From NCBI GenBank assembly GCA_945828315.1, contig CALZQA010000013.1:1-44235 (forward strand): 44,235 nucleotides of DNA, read 5' to 3'. Below, one piece after another: positions 1 through 8,668 of this stretch. Both the position numbers and the translations under genes were made by a program. The notes beneath the pieces were generated by a model. It saw only the letters and a list, made by a program, of their open reading frames with translations. It was not told where the DNA came from and searched no databases. Numbering within the stretch: position 1 is the first letter of the stretch; the number at the start of each line of letters is the position of its first letter. Source of the DNA: an uncultured bacterium. GTDB lineage: Bacteria > Bacillota > Clostridia > Lachnospirales > Lachnospiraceae.

Positions 1-113
1 CACCAGACATCCCTGCCAGAAATATTTGTCTTCTGAAACGGAGAGGTATTTCGTTAAGTATTGCAGCATCTGAATTAGAGCACCGAATAAAGGGTAAGAA
101 GAAAGAGGAATAG
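1..113 (+). CDS. C-terminal tail of an unidentified protein (partial)
   Basis: An open frame enters from the left edge (codons from base 3) and ends at TAG 111-113, giving about 36 residues that finish in a highly basic and acidic tail (GKKKEE). The composition resembles a protein C-terminus, but no family is recognised. It lies 37 bases upstream of the LysR gene. It could also be a chance open frame. Confidence 0.35.
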   Translation, partial: PDIPARNICLLKRRGISLSIAASELEHRIKGKKKEE

Positions 114-150
114 CAGATATTCGGATAATCATTAGAAAGCAGGTGAAAGC

Positions 151-1065
151 ATGACCCTTCAACAGCTAAAATATGTGATAACAGTGGCAGAAACAGGAAC
201 TATTACAGAGGCCGCAAACCAATTATTCATCTCTCAGCCAAGTCTGACCAATGCTATTCATGAATTAGAAAAAGAGATGAATATTGTTATTTTTAACAGA
301 ACCAATAAAGGAATCAGCCTTTCCAAAGAAGGGGAAGGCTTTTTGGGATATGCCAGACAGGTATTGGAACAGGCGGCAATGCTTGAAGATAAATATAAAG
401 GAAATGGTGGTGGAAAGAAACAGTTTTGTGTATCGACGCAACATTATTCTTTTGCGGTGAATGCCTTTGTGGATTTGATTAAGGAATACGGACAGGAGGA
501 ATATGATTTCAGTCTTCGGGAAACGCAGACCTATGAAATCATAGAGGATGTGGCAAGGCTGAGAAGTGAAATTGGAATCCTGTTTTTGAATGATTTCAAT
601 GAAGCTGTCATTAATAAGATTTTAAAATCGTATGATTTGGAATTTCATTTGTTGTTTATTGCCAAACCTCATGTTTTTATCAGCAGAAGTCATCCGCTTG
701 CATCTAATAAGGTAATTACAAATGAGGAATTGGAAACTTATCCGTATCTTTCCTTTGAGCAGGGCGAACATAATTCGTTTTATTTTTCGGAAGAGATATT
801 TTCCGAATCCGAGAGAAAGAAAAATATCCGTGTAAGAGACAGGGCAACCTTGTTCAATCTTTTAATTGGATTAAACGGATATACTGTATGCAGTGGTGTA
901 ATTGATAAGAAGCTGAATGGAAGTGAAATTATTGCGGTTCCCTTAGCTGATGAAAGTGACATGCGGATTGGGTATATCACCCACAGAAAAGGAATCATCA
1001 GCAGACTGGGCAATTCCTATCTGGAGGCACTAATGAAATACACAACAGGGGGACAGAATTTATGA
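151..1065 (+). CDS. LysR-family transcriptional regulator
   Basis: This 304-residue protein has the full LysR layout. An N-terminal winged helix-turn-helix (about residues 1-60, starting MTLQQLKYVITVAETG and including FISQPSLTNAIHELE) is followed by a linker and a periplasmic-binding-like effector domain (about 90-300). The ATG is preceded by AGGTGA. The family binds DNA as a tetramer and responds to a small-molecule co-inducer; the effector here cannot be read from sequence. Its stop codon overlaps the start of the phosphoesterase gene by four bases (ATGA), so the two are probably co-translated and the phosphoesterase may share its regulation. Base composition is more AT-rich than in the following Wadjet remnant. 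Confidence 0.9.
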   Translation: MTLQQLKYVITVAETGTITEAANQLFISQPSLTNAIHELEKEMNIVIFNRTNKGISLSKEGEGFLGYARQVLEQAAMLEDKYKGNGGGKKQFCVSTQHYSFAVNAFVDLIKEYGQEEYDFSLRETQTYEIIEDVARLRSEIGILFLNDFNEAVINKILKSYDLEFHLLFIAKPHVFISRSHPLASNKVITNEELETYPYLSFEQGEHNSFYFSEEIFSESERKKNIRVRDRATLFNLLIGLNGYTVCSGVIDKKLNGSEIIAVPLADESDMRIGYITHRKGIISRLGNSYLEALMKYTTGGQNL

Positions 1066-1706
1066 AATGGATGATAGCGTCTGATATTCACGGCTCGGAA
1101 TACTATTGTAATGAATTGTTGGAAGCATACAAGAGGGAGAAGGCAGACCGGCTATTACTGCTTGGAGACATTTTATACCATGGTCCGAGAAATGATCTGC
1201 CCAAAGAGTATCAACCTAAAAAGGTGATTGAACAGTTAAATGCGTATAAACAGGATATCATCTGTGTGAGAGGAAACTGTGATACGGAAGTGGATCAGAT
1301 GGTTCTGGAATTTCCTATCATGGCGGATTACTGTGTGATAGCGGATGGAGAAAGGCTGATTTATGCAACACATGGACACCATTTCCATGAGAAGAATCTG
1401 CCACCGCTTCATAAGGGAGATATCTTGTTGTGTGGTCATACCCATGTACCGAAATGTACAGAGTATCCGGATTATATTTATATGAATCCCGGTTCTGTAT
1501 CCATTCCAAAAGAAGAAAGCTGGCATGGCTATATGATTTTTGAAGACAACCGCTTTATCTGGAAGGATTTACAGGAAAAAGAAAAAATGCGGTTTCCCAA
1601 AAGAACATTAGAGCCAAGAGGAAGGTATAATGAATGTGGTAAGGACGGAAAGGATATTTACGGGATAGAGGAAAAGGCGAGAAAACATATGAGGACAATA
1701 GAATAA
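1062..1706 (+). CDS. yfcE: YfcE-type metallophosphoesterase (phosphodiesterase)
   Basis: The protein carries the calcineurin-like metal-binding motifs of the YfcE/MJ0936 family: D8 and H10 in SDIHG, D36 in LLGDILYHG, N72 in RGNCD, H104 in THGHH, and H126/H128 in GHTH. Such enzymes hydrolyse phosphodiester model substrates with Mn2+ in the cytoplasm; the natural substrate is not known. The YfcE-like core ends near residue 175, whereas this protein has 214 residues because of a hydrophilic 35-40 residue tail. That tail lies next to the probable junction with the broken Wadjet locus, so it may be read-through into foreign DNA. The start overlaps the lysR stop codon by four bases. Confidence 0.85.
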   Translation: MKWMIASDIHGSEYYCNELLEAYKREKADRLLLLGDILYHGPRNDLPKEYQPKKVIEQLNAYKQDIICVRGNCDTEVDQMVLEFPIMADYCVIADGERLIYATHGHHFHEKNLPPLHKGDILLCGHTHVPKCTEYPDYIYMNPGSVSIPKEESWHGYMIFEDNRFIWKDLQEKEKMRFPKRTLEPRGRYNECGKDGKDIYGIEEKARKHMRTIE

Positions 1707-1744
1707 AAATGTGAAAGCATGGTGTCCATAGTTTGAAGCTATGA

Positions 1745-3010
1745 GCAACATGCGAACTGCTCCGCACGGATTATGAAGGTCAGCGTCAGACACTGGGAGA
1801 TATGATCTTCACCAAGGAGCGCGAAAAAGAGCAGATTGCCGGTCAGATTGCGGAAGCAGAGGCACAGCTGGCGCAGGTGCAGGCACAGGAAGAATTGGAA
1901 CCGGCGCGGGATCCATACGCGGAGGAGAGCAGAAAAGCACTGGCAGCGCTTGGAATCACGGCAGTGCCGTTTTATAAGACCGTAGAGTTCTCGGAGAAGC
2001 TGGATGACTCGGCATGCGCCGCGCTGGAAGCCCAGCTGGAAAAAGCTGGTATTTTAGATGCGCTTGTTGTTGATCCGAAAGATATGGAAAGAGTCAGAAA
2101 GGAGTGTCCGGAGTTTGCAGATGCTGTCATAAACGTGACAAAGCCCGGAATATCCGGATTTGCGGGACTGACTGTCAGTGAGGAGCTGGAGGGGCCGCTT
2201 CGCACCGGCGTGCAGTGCATCCTGAGTAATCTGTATGTCTCTCGGGATACGGAAAATGGCAGCCATGCGGGCACGAATCATATAGATGGTGCAGCGGTCA
2301 GGGATGCTCTTTCAGAGCTTCGCGGACAGATGGAACAGCTGGAACGGGAATATGGCAGTGTTCCTGATTTTACAGAAATAGACCATGCCTTGGCAAAAGA
2401 AAAAGAGTGCGAACTGGTGCTTCAGATGATGGAGCAGGAGTTTACGCGCGCCACAGAGCAGGAGCAAAAGGCAGCACAGGACAAAAATCAGGCATATCAG
2501 GTCATATTGCAGAGCTGTAAGCCATTTTCCTACGGCCGCACGGAACAGGAGTATGACGAGGTGCTCACGTGCATCGAGGAATATCGCAGCCTCTGGCAGG
2601 AAAGCCGGGAGATCCTGTTTCGCCTCGTGTCCGAGCGCAGCAGACGCAGCGCCCTGCAGGAGCGCATTGAGCAGGAGGAGCAGGCGATGGATGAAGCACT
2701 GGTGGAAAAGCGCCGCTACAGCAGATCCATCAAGGAATATGATATTCAGATCCGTCAGTATGAGGAGTACCTAAACCGCCCGGAAAACATTGAAAAAGCA
2801 CGGAGACTGCAGAAACATATCAGCAGTATGTTTGAACTGGTGGAAAAACTGGATTTTGACTATATCATGAATTCGCAGGCACTGTGGGGCTGCTTTGAGA
2901 CGGTTAAGGGATTACGAATCGCGGAACTACGGCGGCCGATGAACTCACAGGTAGTCACAGTGATTCGGTTTACATGGAACGGGCATGAAAGGATCTTAGA
3001 TGTACAATAG
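1745..3010 (+). pseudogene. jetC-like SMC/MukB-type ATPase of a Wadjet system, remnant
   Basis: The frame is open from 1745, just after an in-frame TGA at 1742, and protein-like sequence (CELLRTDYEGQRQTLGD) precedes the first ATG at 1802, so the 5' end is missing. Most of the rest is charged coiled coil (about residues 1-30, 170-340). The last 60 residues match what I recall of the TIGR02680/JetC C-terminus (FDYIMNSQALWGCFETVKGL). The ABC signature and Walker B region expected before that stretch is absent: a coiled-coil segment ending in RPENIEKARRLQ runs directly into it, which indicates an in-frame internal deletion. Full-length relatives exceed 1,000 residues, and no Walker A is present. 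The product cannot be a working ATPase. It overlaps the next gene by 11 bases. Confidence 0.75.
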
Positions 3011-4166
3011 TATTACATGTGCAGAATTTAGGGCAGGATTGCAAAAAACACGGTTTGCGCCGGTTGATATGAAAGAACTGCTGGAATGCTATTTTGGCGA
3101 GACGATGGACACTAATCAGGAGCAGCGCGAAAGAGAGCAGCAGAAAAAGCAGGCATTTCTGGAAGATTTGTGTCAGTACTTTGCCAGAGAGGCTAGCTCT
3201 GCGCCCATCGCGTACCAGTGGATGCGCATGGTGACAGATCAGGGTAAATTCGGCTATCAGCTCATTGTACGTGAATATGCAAAGGATGCCGTTCAGGCAG
3301 CAGTGCTCGTTAAACATATCGGTCTGGCACTGTCAAAGCTACAGATCCGGCAGATGGAACAGCTCACGCAGCAGGGAGAAACAGAAACGGAGCGCCCGCT
3401 GGCTGTCTTTGCAGCAGAAATATCCGGAAATCCAAACTATTTTGACCGAGGAACGACTGCCGGGCAGCTGTTGCTTCATGCGCTTTGTTTTTGGCAGAAC
3501 CGGGAACTGCCGAAGACTTCCCACGAGTGGCGCGAGTTGTTGTTGGAAGCAGGGCTTACGCCGGATAACATATCCAGCATGGTGCATGCGTATGGACTGC
3601 GGCTGTTGACAGATACAGGTGTTCATCCGGCATACGATGCATTTTGCAGGCTGGGAGAGCCATTTGTTATTACATTAGAAAATTTGAAGGATATCACGGG
3701 AGTTTCTGTGCACGGAGACAAGGTGGTTATCGTTGAAAATGAGATGGTGTTCAGCTATCTTCTGGAGCATGTGAAGGGGAATGACGTGACGGTTCTCTGC
3801 ACTTCCGGGCAACTGCGCTCTGTGGCGCTGGAACTGATTCCGATGATCCTGACAGCAGGCGCAAATATTTATTATAGTGGAGATCTGGATCCGGAGGGTA
3901 TAGATATTGCTGACCGGCTGTGGCAGAAATACGGAGACAGAATCCGCATCTGGCGTATGCATCCAGAGGACTATAAGAAAAGTATTTCCGGCGAACATAT
4001 CAGTGATGCGCGGCTGGCAAAGCTGTCGCACATTCAGCATCCAACATTGAAAGAGACCGCAACGTGCATACTGGTAAAGCGGTATGCGGGCTATCAGGAG
4101 AACCTGCTGGAGGAACTGGTGAAAGATGTAAAAGATCAAAGTAAAAATGTAACAAGCATTGAATAG
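3000..4166 (+). CDS. JetD-like toprim protein of a Wadjet system (TIGR02679/DUF2399-like), possibly 5'-shortened
   Basis: The C-terminal half has a toprim-like pattern: a glutamate in VVIVENEMVF, then DLDPEG (DxD) in a stretch reading YYSGDLDPEGIDIADRL. This matches the DUF2399 domain of TIGR02679 proteins, the JetD nuclease subunit that cuts DNA loaded by the JetABC condensin-like complex. At 388 residues it is close to family length, but its first residues (MYNSITCAEFRAGLQ) resemble a position some 60-80 residues into relatives as I recall them, so the N-terminus may be shortened. jetA and jetB are absent and jetC is broken, so no complete system is encoded here. The next gene's promoter begins inside its stop codon. 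Confidence 0.7.
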   Translation: MYNSITCAEFRAGLQKTRFAPVDMKELLECYFGETMDTNQEQREREQQKKQAFLEDLCQYFAREASSAPIAYQWMRMVTDQGKFGYQLIVREYAKDAVQAAVLVKHIGLALSKLQIRQMEQLTQQGETETERPLAVFAAEISGNPNYFDRGTTAGQLLLHALCFWQNRELPKTSHEWRELLLEAGLTPDNISSMVHAYGLRLLTDTGVHPAYDAFCRLGEPFVITLENLKDITGVSVHGDKVVIVENEMVFSYLLEHVKGNDVTVLCTSGQLRSVALELIPMILTAGANIYYSGDLDPEGIDIADRLWQKYGDRIRIWRMHPEDYKKSISGEHISDARLAKLSHIQHPTLKETATCILVKRYAGYQENLLEELVKDVKDQSKNVTSIE

Positions 4167-4188
4167 AGACCCTCATTTATGCTACAAT
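4159..4188 (+). promoter_or_regulatory. Sigma-A-type promoter for the chemoreceptor gene
   Basis: TTGAAT (4159-4164) and TACAAT (4183-4188) are separated by 18 bases, with TG one base upstream of the -10 (extended -10). The -35 overlaps the stop codon of the jetD-like gene. Position and match suggest transcription of the following signalling genes from about 4195. Confidence 0.6.
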
Positions 4189-4232
4189 GATTAAAATATG
4201 TGTAATTATACCCTGATCGCAAGGAGGTACAT

Positions 4233-5720
4233 ATGAAAAGAGAACAACAGGTTTCTGCGCAACAGCGGGCAAACAAGACAGCGCTGGTATCCTATGGCGT
4301 GATGAACTTTATTCTGATCGCATGTTATTTGCTGGAGGTCATCAAGAAGAGTCGTACAGTCGGATATTTTGCAGTGTTCTGTGTGTTAGCCATTGTACCG
4401 TGGCTGATCAGCGGGCTGATCTATAAGAAGAATCAGGCATCTGAAATGATCCAGTATACCATTCCGGTAGGATTTTGCATTTTTTACCTGTTTATCATCT
4501 TTACGACAATATCTCCGGTGGCGTATGTCTATGCGTTCATCATTGCCATCGAACTTATTCCCATGGGTAATATCAAGGTGACCGGAGCATATATGATAGC
4601 GGTGTCACTTGGCAATATTGTACAGCTCATCTATCTGGCAGTGAGTGGGCAGCTGGTAGCAGCAGATCTGCCAAACATCGAGATCCGAGTCGCTTCTGCT
4701 ATCCTTTTTGGTATCTATCTTGTAGTCAGCACAAAGGTGCTTGTTGCAAACAATATGGACCGCTTAGACGAGATCGAAGCAGAAAAACAGCGCACAGCAG
4801 ACCTCATGGAGCAGGTGCTGTCTGCATCCGAACAGATCACAACAAACATTGGTACACTCTCTGATAAGATGGGTGTTCTGGAAAATACGACCGGACAGAC
4901 AGTGTCGGCGATGGAAGAAGTATCCATGGGAACAAGCGAAACTGCCGAGTCCATTCAGGTGCAGATGCAGAAGACTGAAGAGATCCAGAACACGATCGGA
5001 CATGTCGGTGAGGCTGCCGGGATGATCGCATCCGATATTGATGCAGCGCGTGTGGAACTGAACGATTCGCAGGCGAATATATGCGTGCTCATCGAACAGG
5101 TGAAGGTTTCCGATCATGCGAATGAAAATATGGCAGCAGAGCTTTCCAAGCTGACAGCCTACACGGATCAGATGCAGTCCATCGTCGATGTGATCGACAA
5201 CGTTACTTCACAGACCAGCCTTCTGTCATTGAATGCCAGCATTGAGGCGGCGAGAGCCGGAGAGGCCGGCAAGGGCTTTGCGGTCGTAGCCGGCGAAATC
5301 TCATCGCTGGCTACACAGACGCAGGAGGCAACTGAGAACATTACTGCGCTGATCAACAACATCTCTGCAGAACTGGAGGTAGTTGTCAAAGTAATCGAAA
5401 ATGTTATTTCCAATACAAAACTGCAGAATGACGCAGCAAACAATACAGCCAGGAGTTTTGATGCGATCAGCAAAAAGATTGATGAGGTATACGACCAGAC
5501 GGAGCGCACGATGCGGCTGATGAAGGAACTGGAGCGTGCCAATACGGCTATCACACAAGGTATTGAGACGATCTCAGCAGCCACAGAGCAGGTGACTGCA
5601 CATTCAAATGAAACATTGTCCATCAGTTCTGAAAACAGTAAGGTGACCGGCGAGGTCGGAGTGATCATCGGAAAGCTGCATGAAATGGCGCAGGAACTGA
5701 GTGGAATGACGGGAGAATAG
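4233..5720 (+). CDS. Methyl-accepting chemotaxis protein with a six-helix membrane sensor region
   Basis: The 495-residue protein begins with about six hydrophobic segments (roughly residues 13-185) joined by short loops, so it has no large extracellular ligand domain. No HAMP domain is visible. From about residue 190 onward it is a long coiled coil with the highly conserved chemoreceptor hairpin tip (SLNASIEAARAGEAGKGFAV, near residue 335), which contacts CheA and CheW. It would sense a membrane-related or intramembrane signal. The start follows AAGGAGG by a good distance. A single-domain response regulator starts four bases after its stop, so the two are likely co-transcribed. Confidence 0.9.
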   Translation: MKREQQVSAQQRANKTALVSYGVMNFILIACYLLEVIKKSRTVGYFAVFCVLAIVPWLISGLIYKKNQASEMIQYTIPVGFCIFYLFIIFTTISPVAYVYAFIIAIELIPMGNIKVTGAYMIAVSLGNIVQLIYLAVSGQLVAADLPNIEIRVASAILFGIYLVVSTKVLVANNMDRLDEIEAEKQRTADLMEQVLSASEQITTNIGTLSDKMGVLENTTGQTVSAMEEVSMGTSETAESIQVQMQKTEEIQNTIGHVGEAAGMIASDIDAARVELNDSQANICVLIEQVKVSDHANENMAAELSKLTAYTDQMQSIVDVIDNVTSQTSLLSLNASIEAARAGEAGKGFAVVAGEISSLATQTQEATENITALINNISAELEVVVKVIENVISNTKLQNDAANNTARSFDAISKKIDEVYDQTERTMRLMKELERANTAITQGIETISAATEQVTAHSNETLSISSENSKVTGEVGVIIGKLHEMAQELSGMTGE

Positions 5721-5724
5721 TTTT

Positions 5725-6096
5725 ATGGAAGACGAAAGAAAAAAGATTCTGGTGATTGATGACAGCGCAATGATACTGAGCAGTGTCAGCCACATGCTTG
5801 GCAGCAAATATAAGGTCTATTGCGCTACGTCAGGTCCGAAAGCGATGGATATTATAGAGGTGAATCCGCCGGATCTGATCTTCTTGGATTATACAATGCC
5901 GGATTTCAACGGGAAAGATACATATGAATTTATCAAGCAGCATCCGGGGATGGAAGACGTTCCGATCATATTTCTGACAGCGATGTCGAATCCTGAGCAA
6001 GTAAAGGAACTGATCTCTCTGAAACCTGCAGGATATCTGTTGAAACCGCCGTCGCCTTTCAAGATTCTGGAGGCGGCACAAAAGTTTTTGGGTTAA
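5725..6096 (+). CDS. Single-domain response regulator (CheY-like receiver)
   Basis: The 123-residue protein is a complete receiver domain and nothing else. Visible residues are the acidic pair D12/D13, phospho-acceptor D55 in LIFLDYTMP, T85 in FLTAMS and K107 in LLKPPSP. With no output domain it would act by binding a partner, as CheY does. It lies four bases after the chemoreceptor gene and upstream of a c-di-GMP-type protein, which suggests it links sensing to one of these neighbours. The cognate kinase is not in the window. Confidence 0.9.
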   Translation: MEDERKKILVIDDSAMILSSVSHMLGSKYKVYCATSGPKAMDIIEVNPPDLIFLDYTMPDFNGKDTYEFIKQHPGMEDVPIIFLTAMSNPEQVKELISLKPAGYLLKPPSPFKILEAAQKFLG

Positions 6097-6143
6097 CGAT
6101 AACTATTCGTACGAACTAGTGGAGATACCACAAGGGGAATTGT

Positions 6144-8093
6144 ATGAACTATATTATACATTATGATGTGGCAGCGTTGCTGATCACATTGATGATCATC
6201 GCACAATATTTTTCAAATAGAAGGATCAGTCTGGGGGTGCGAAAGGTATATGTCGTGATGCTTCTGATCACGGCAGGGTCCAATGCACTCGATCTGATCA
6301 CTGTCTATACGATCGAACATCCGCAAAGCATACCGCTCTGGCTGAATTATCTGTTGAACATGGCATATCTGCTGAGCTTCAACAGTATTCCCATGCTATA
6401 CTATGTCTATGTGCGGGAAGCAGTCAAGCCGACGGAACGATGGAGCAACCGGGAGTATATAAAAGCATTTGCTTTCTTTGCTGTGGATGCGATCCTGATC
6501 TTTACGACTCCCATAACGAAGGGCATTTTTTGTTTTAAAAATGGACAGGTTTATACGCACGGCTCACTGATGGCACTTTTATATGTCAGCGCGTTATATT
6601 ACATGATCTTAGCATTGGCATTGACGATCAAATATCAGAACAGACTGACACGTTCGCAGCGATTTGTGGTGATCTTCTATTCGGTGGGAACGATCATCAG
6701 CATTATATTCCAGCTGATCATTTCGGGACTTCTGATCGTGCAGTTTGCCATATCGCTTGCGCTGCTGCTGGGTTATCTGTCGCTGGAAAATCCGGAGGAT
6801 TTTACCGATGCGCAGATCGGTTCCTTTAACCGGCTGGCTTTTTCTGAAACGATCAGCAGTTATCTCCGGTCTGAAAAGGACTTCGAGATCATGGGTATTC
6901 AGATCGGCGGTGTTGGATATTTGAGAAGTGTGATCGGTCTGACGAACATTAATGGTCTGATGAAAATGATCGCGGATTTTCTGGAGAGTATTTCCAGCAG
7001 AAAACGTAAGGTCTTTTACATTGAGCAGAACCGCTTCATGATTCTGGTGGATGGCAGCGAGGCGCACTGGGATATGTTCCGGGAAGTGTTGCAAAGACGT
7101 TTTCAGCGGCCGTTTACTTTTGAGAATACAGATTTCAGCCTGGATCTGGCGTTGACTTTGCTTCCGAATAAAGAGCATCAGGGAATCAGCGAGGCCGATG
7201 ACATTATACGTATGCTGGAGTGTTCTTTGCAGGAAGCAGAGGAATCCGGCACGGATATGATCGTGATCGAGGGAGAACAGCTGCTGGAAAAGGGACGGCG
7301 TGAAAACGAGATTCTTCATATTCTACGGGAGGCCCTGCGCTACCAGCGGTTTGAAGTGTATTATCAACCGATTTACAGTGTGCAAAAGAAGCGCTACTGT
7401 TCTGCAGAGGCTTTGATCCGTCTTAGGGATGACCGAATGGGTTATATCAGCCCGGAAGAGTTTGTGCCGATCGCGGAACGTCATGGTCTGATCATTGAGA
7501 TGGGCACCTTTGTGTTCCGGGAAGTGTGCAGTTTTATTGCAAAGAGACGTTTGTGGGAACGCGGTATCGAATATGTGGATGTCAATCTTTCGGTTGTTCA
7601 GTGTATGCAGGAGGATCTGCATGAACGGCTGATCAGGATCATGGATGAGTTCCGCCTTCCGTATCACTGCATCAATCTGGAGATCACAGAGACAGCGGCG
7701 GTGCTTTCTTCTGAAAATCTCCGCAACAACATGACGCGGCTTATGGAAAAGGGCGTCAATTTCTCACTGGATGATTATGGTACAGGATTTTCAAATACCG
7801 TGAGCATTATTGAGTATCCGTTTCATACAATTAAACTGGATAAATCCATGCTCTGGTCTTCTGCGGATAGCGAGAAGGCGATGTGTGCATTGGAGCATAT
7901 GATCGCGATGATCAAGTCCATGCATATGGAGCTGGTCTGCGAAGGTGTGGAGACGCAGTCACAGGCGACTATGCTGGAACATATGGGATGCGATTATTTT
8001 CAGGGCTATTATTTTTCAAAACCGGTGAATGCAGAGGCATTTCTGGATCTGTTGGCGAGAGACCGGGCATATACATTACTGGAGGAAGTGTAG
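6144..8093 (+). CDS. Membrane EAL-domain c-di-GMP phosphodiesterase with degenerate GGDEF
   Basis: The 649-residue protein has about seven N-terminal transmembrane segments (residues 5-215). A GGDEF-fold region follows (about 225-385) in which the GGDEF loop is replaced by a sequence around IEQNRF, so it should not make c-di-GMP. The C-terminal EAL domain (about 395-645) looks complete: E422-A-L, the glutamate in LEITET, LDDYGTGFS, the lysine in KLDKSML and the glutamate in CEGVET are all kept. It should therefore hydrolyse c-di-GMP to pGpG. AAGGGGA precedes the ATG. It directly follows the chemoreceptor and CheY-like genes, so this may be a sensing unit that lowers c-di-GMP. Confidence 0.88.
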   Translation: MNYIIHYDVAALLITLMIIAQYFSNRRISLGVRKVYVVMLLITAGSNALDLITVYTIEHPQSIPLWLNYLLNMAYLLSFNSIPMLYYVYVREAVKPTERWSNREYIKAFAFFAVDAILIFTTPITKGIFCFKNGQVYTHGSLMALLYVSALYYMILALALTIKYQNRLTRSQRFVVIFYSVGTIISIIFQLIISGLLIVQFAISLALLLGYLSLENPEDFTDAQIGSFNRLAFSETISSYLRSEKDFEIMGIQIGGVGYLRSVIGLTNINGLMKMIADFLESISSRKRKVFYIEQNRFMILVDGSEAHWDMFREVLQRRFQRPFTFENTDFSLDLALTLLPNKEHQGISEADDIIRMLECSLQEAEESGTDMIVIEGEQLLEKGRRENEILHILREALRYQRFEVYYQPIYSVQKKRYCSAEALIRLRDDRMGYISPEEFVPIAERHGLIIEMGTFVFREVCSFIAKRRLWERGIEYVDVNLSVVQCMQEDLHERLIRIMDEFRLPYHCINLEITETAAVLSSENLRNNMTRLMEKGVNFSLDDYGTGFSNTVSIIEYPFHTIKLDKSMLWSSADSEKAMCALEHMIAMIKSMHMELVCEGVETQSQATMLEHMGCDYFQGYYFSKPVNAEAFLDLLARDRAYTLLEEV

Positions 8094-8624
8094 ATGGTTG
8101 AAATTGATGAGAAAAAGGCAGAATATTGGCTGAAAAAAGCAGAGGAAAGTCCCAGAGGACAGCGCGCGTTTGAACTTTTTAAAGAGGGGTATAACTGTTC
8201 ACAGGCAGTGGTACTGGCATTTGCAGATCTGATCGGAATGGATGAGAAACTGCTGACTCGCGTGACATCATCTTTTGGCGGCGGCATGGGACGGCTGCGT
8301 GAGGTGTGCGGCGCAGTGAGCGGCATGTTTTTTGTGGCGGGTGCATTATATGGCTACGAGGAGCCGGGAACTGCCGGGCAGCAGGAAAAGGCGGCACATT
8401 ATGAGCGGATACAAGAGCTTGCTGGTGAGTATCGTGCGGTGAACGGATCTATCGTCTGCCGTGAGCTGTTAGGTCTTGCTACATCCGGAGCGGATCAGCC
8501 GACACCGGAGCTGCGAACAGCCGAATACTATAAGAAGAGACCGTGTGGACAGCTGGTGATGCTGGCAGCGACCATACTGGAGAGTTATATAAAAGAACAT
8601 CCGACCGACAGACAAGATCTCTGA
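8094..8624 (+). CDS. C_GCAxxG_C_C family protein
   Basis: The 176-residue protein shows the family's spaced cysteines: YNCSQA, VCGAVSG (the GCAxxG-like segment), VCRELLG and RPCGQLV. Family members are thought to bind metal or a redox cofactor and often sit near redox or molybdenum genes; their reaction is unknown. The ATG follows the EAL-gene stop codon with no gap, and GGAGG lies about ten bases upstream inside that gene, so translation is probably coupled. Why a redox-type protein is joined to a c-di-GMP enzyme is not clear. Confidence 0.85.
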   Translation: MVEIDEKKAEYWLKKAEESPRGQRAFELFKEGYNCSQAVVLAFADLIGMDEKLLTRVTSSFGGGMGRLREVCGAVSGMFFVAGALYGYEEPGTAGQQEKAAHYERIQELAGEYRAVNGSIVCRELLGLATSGADQPTPELRTAEYYKKRPCGQLVMLAATILESYIKEHPTDRQDL

Positions 8625-8668
8625 CGATCGGATGAAGAGATTGAGGTTTGGCTGAGCGGAATGTGTGA

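Noticed and set aside
6609-7319. Minus-strand frame of 236 codons
   Set aside because: Antisense to the EAL-protein gene, which has clear domains; its sequence is rich in His, Gln and Arg as expected from a shadow frame.
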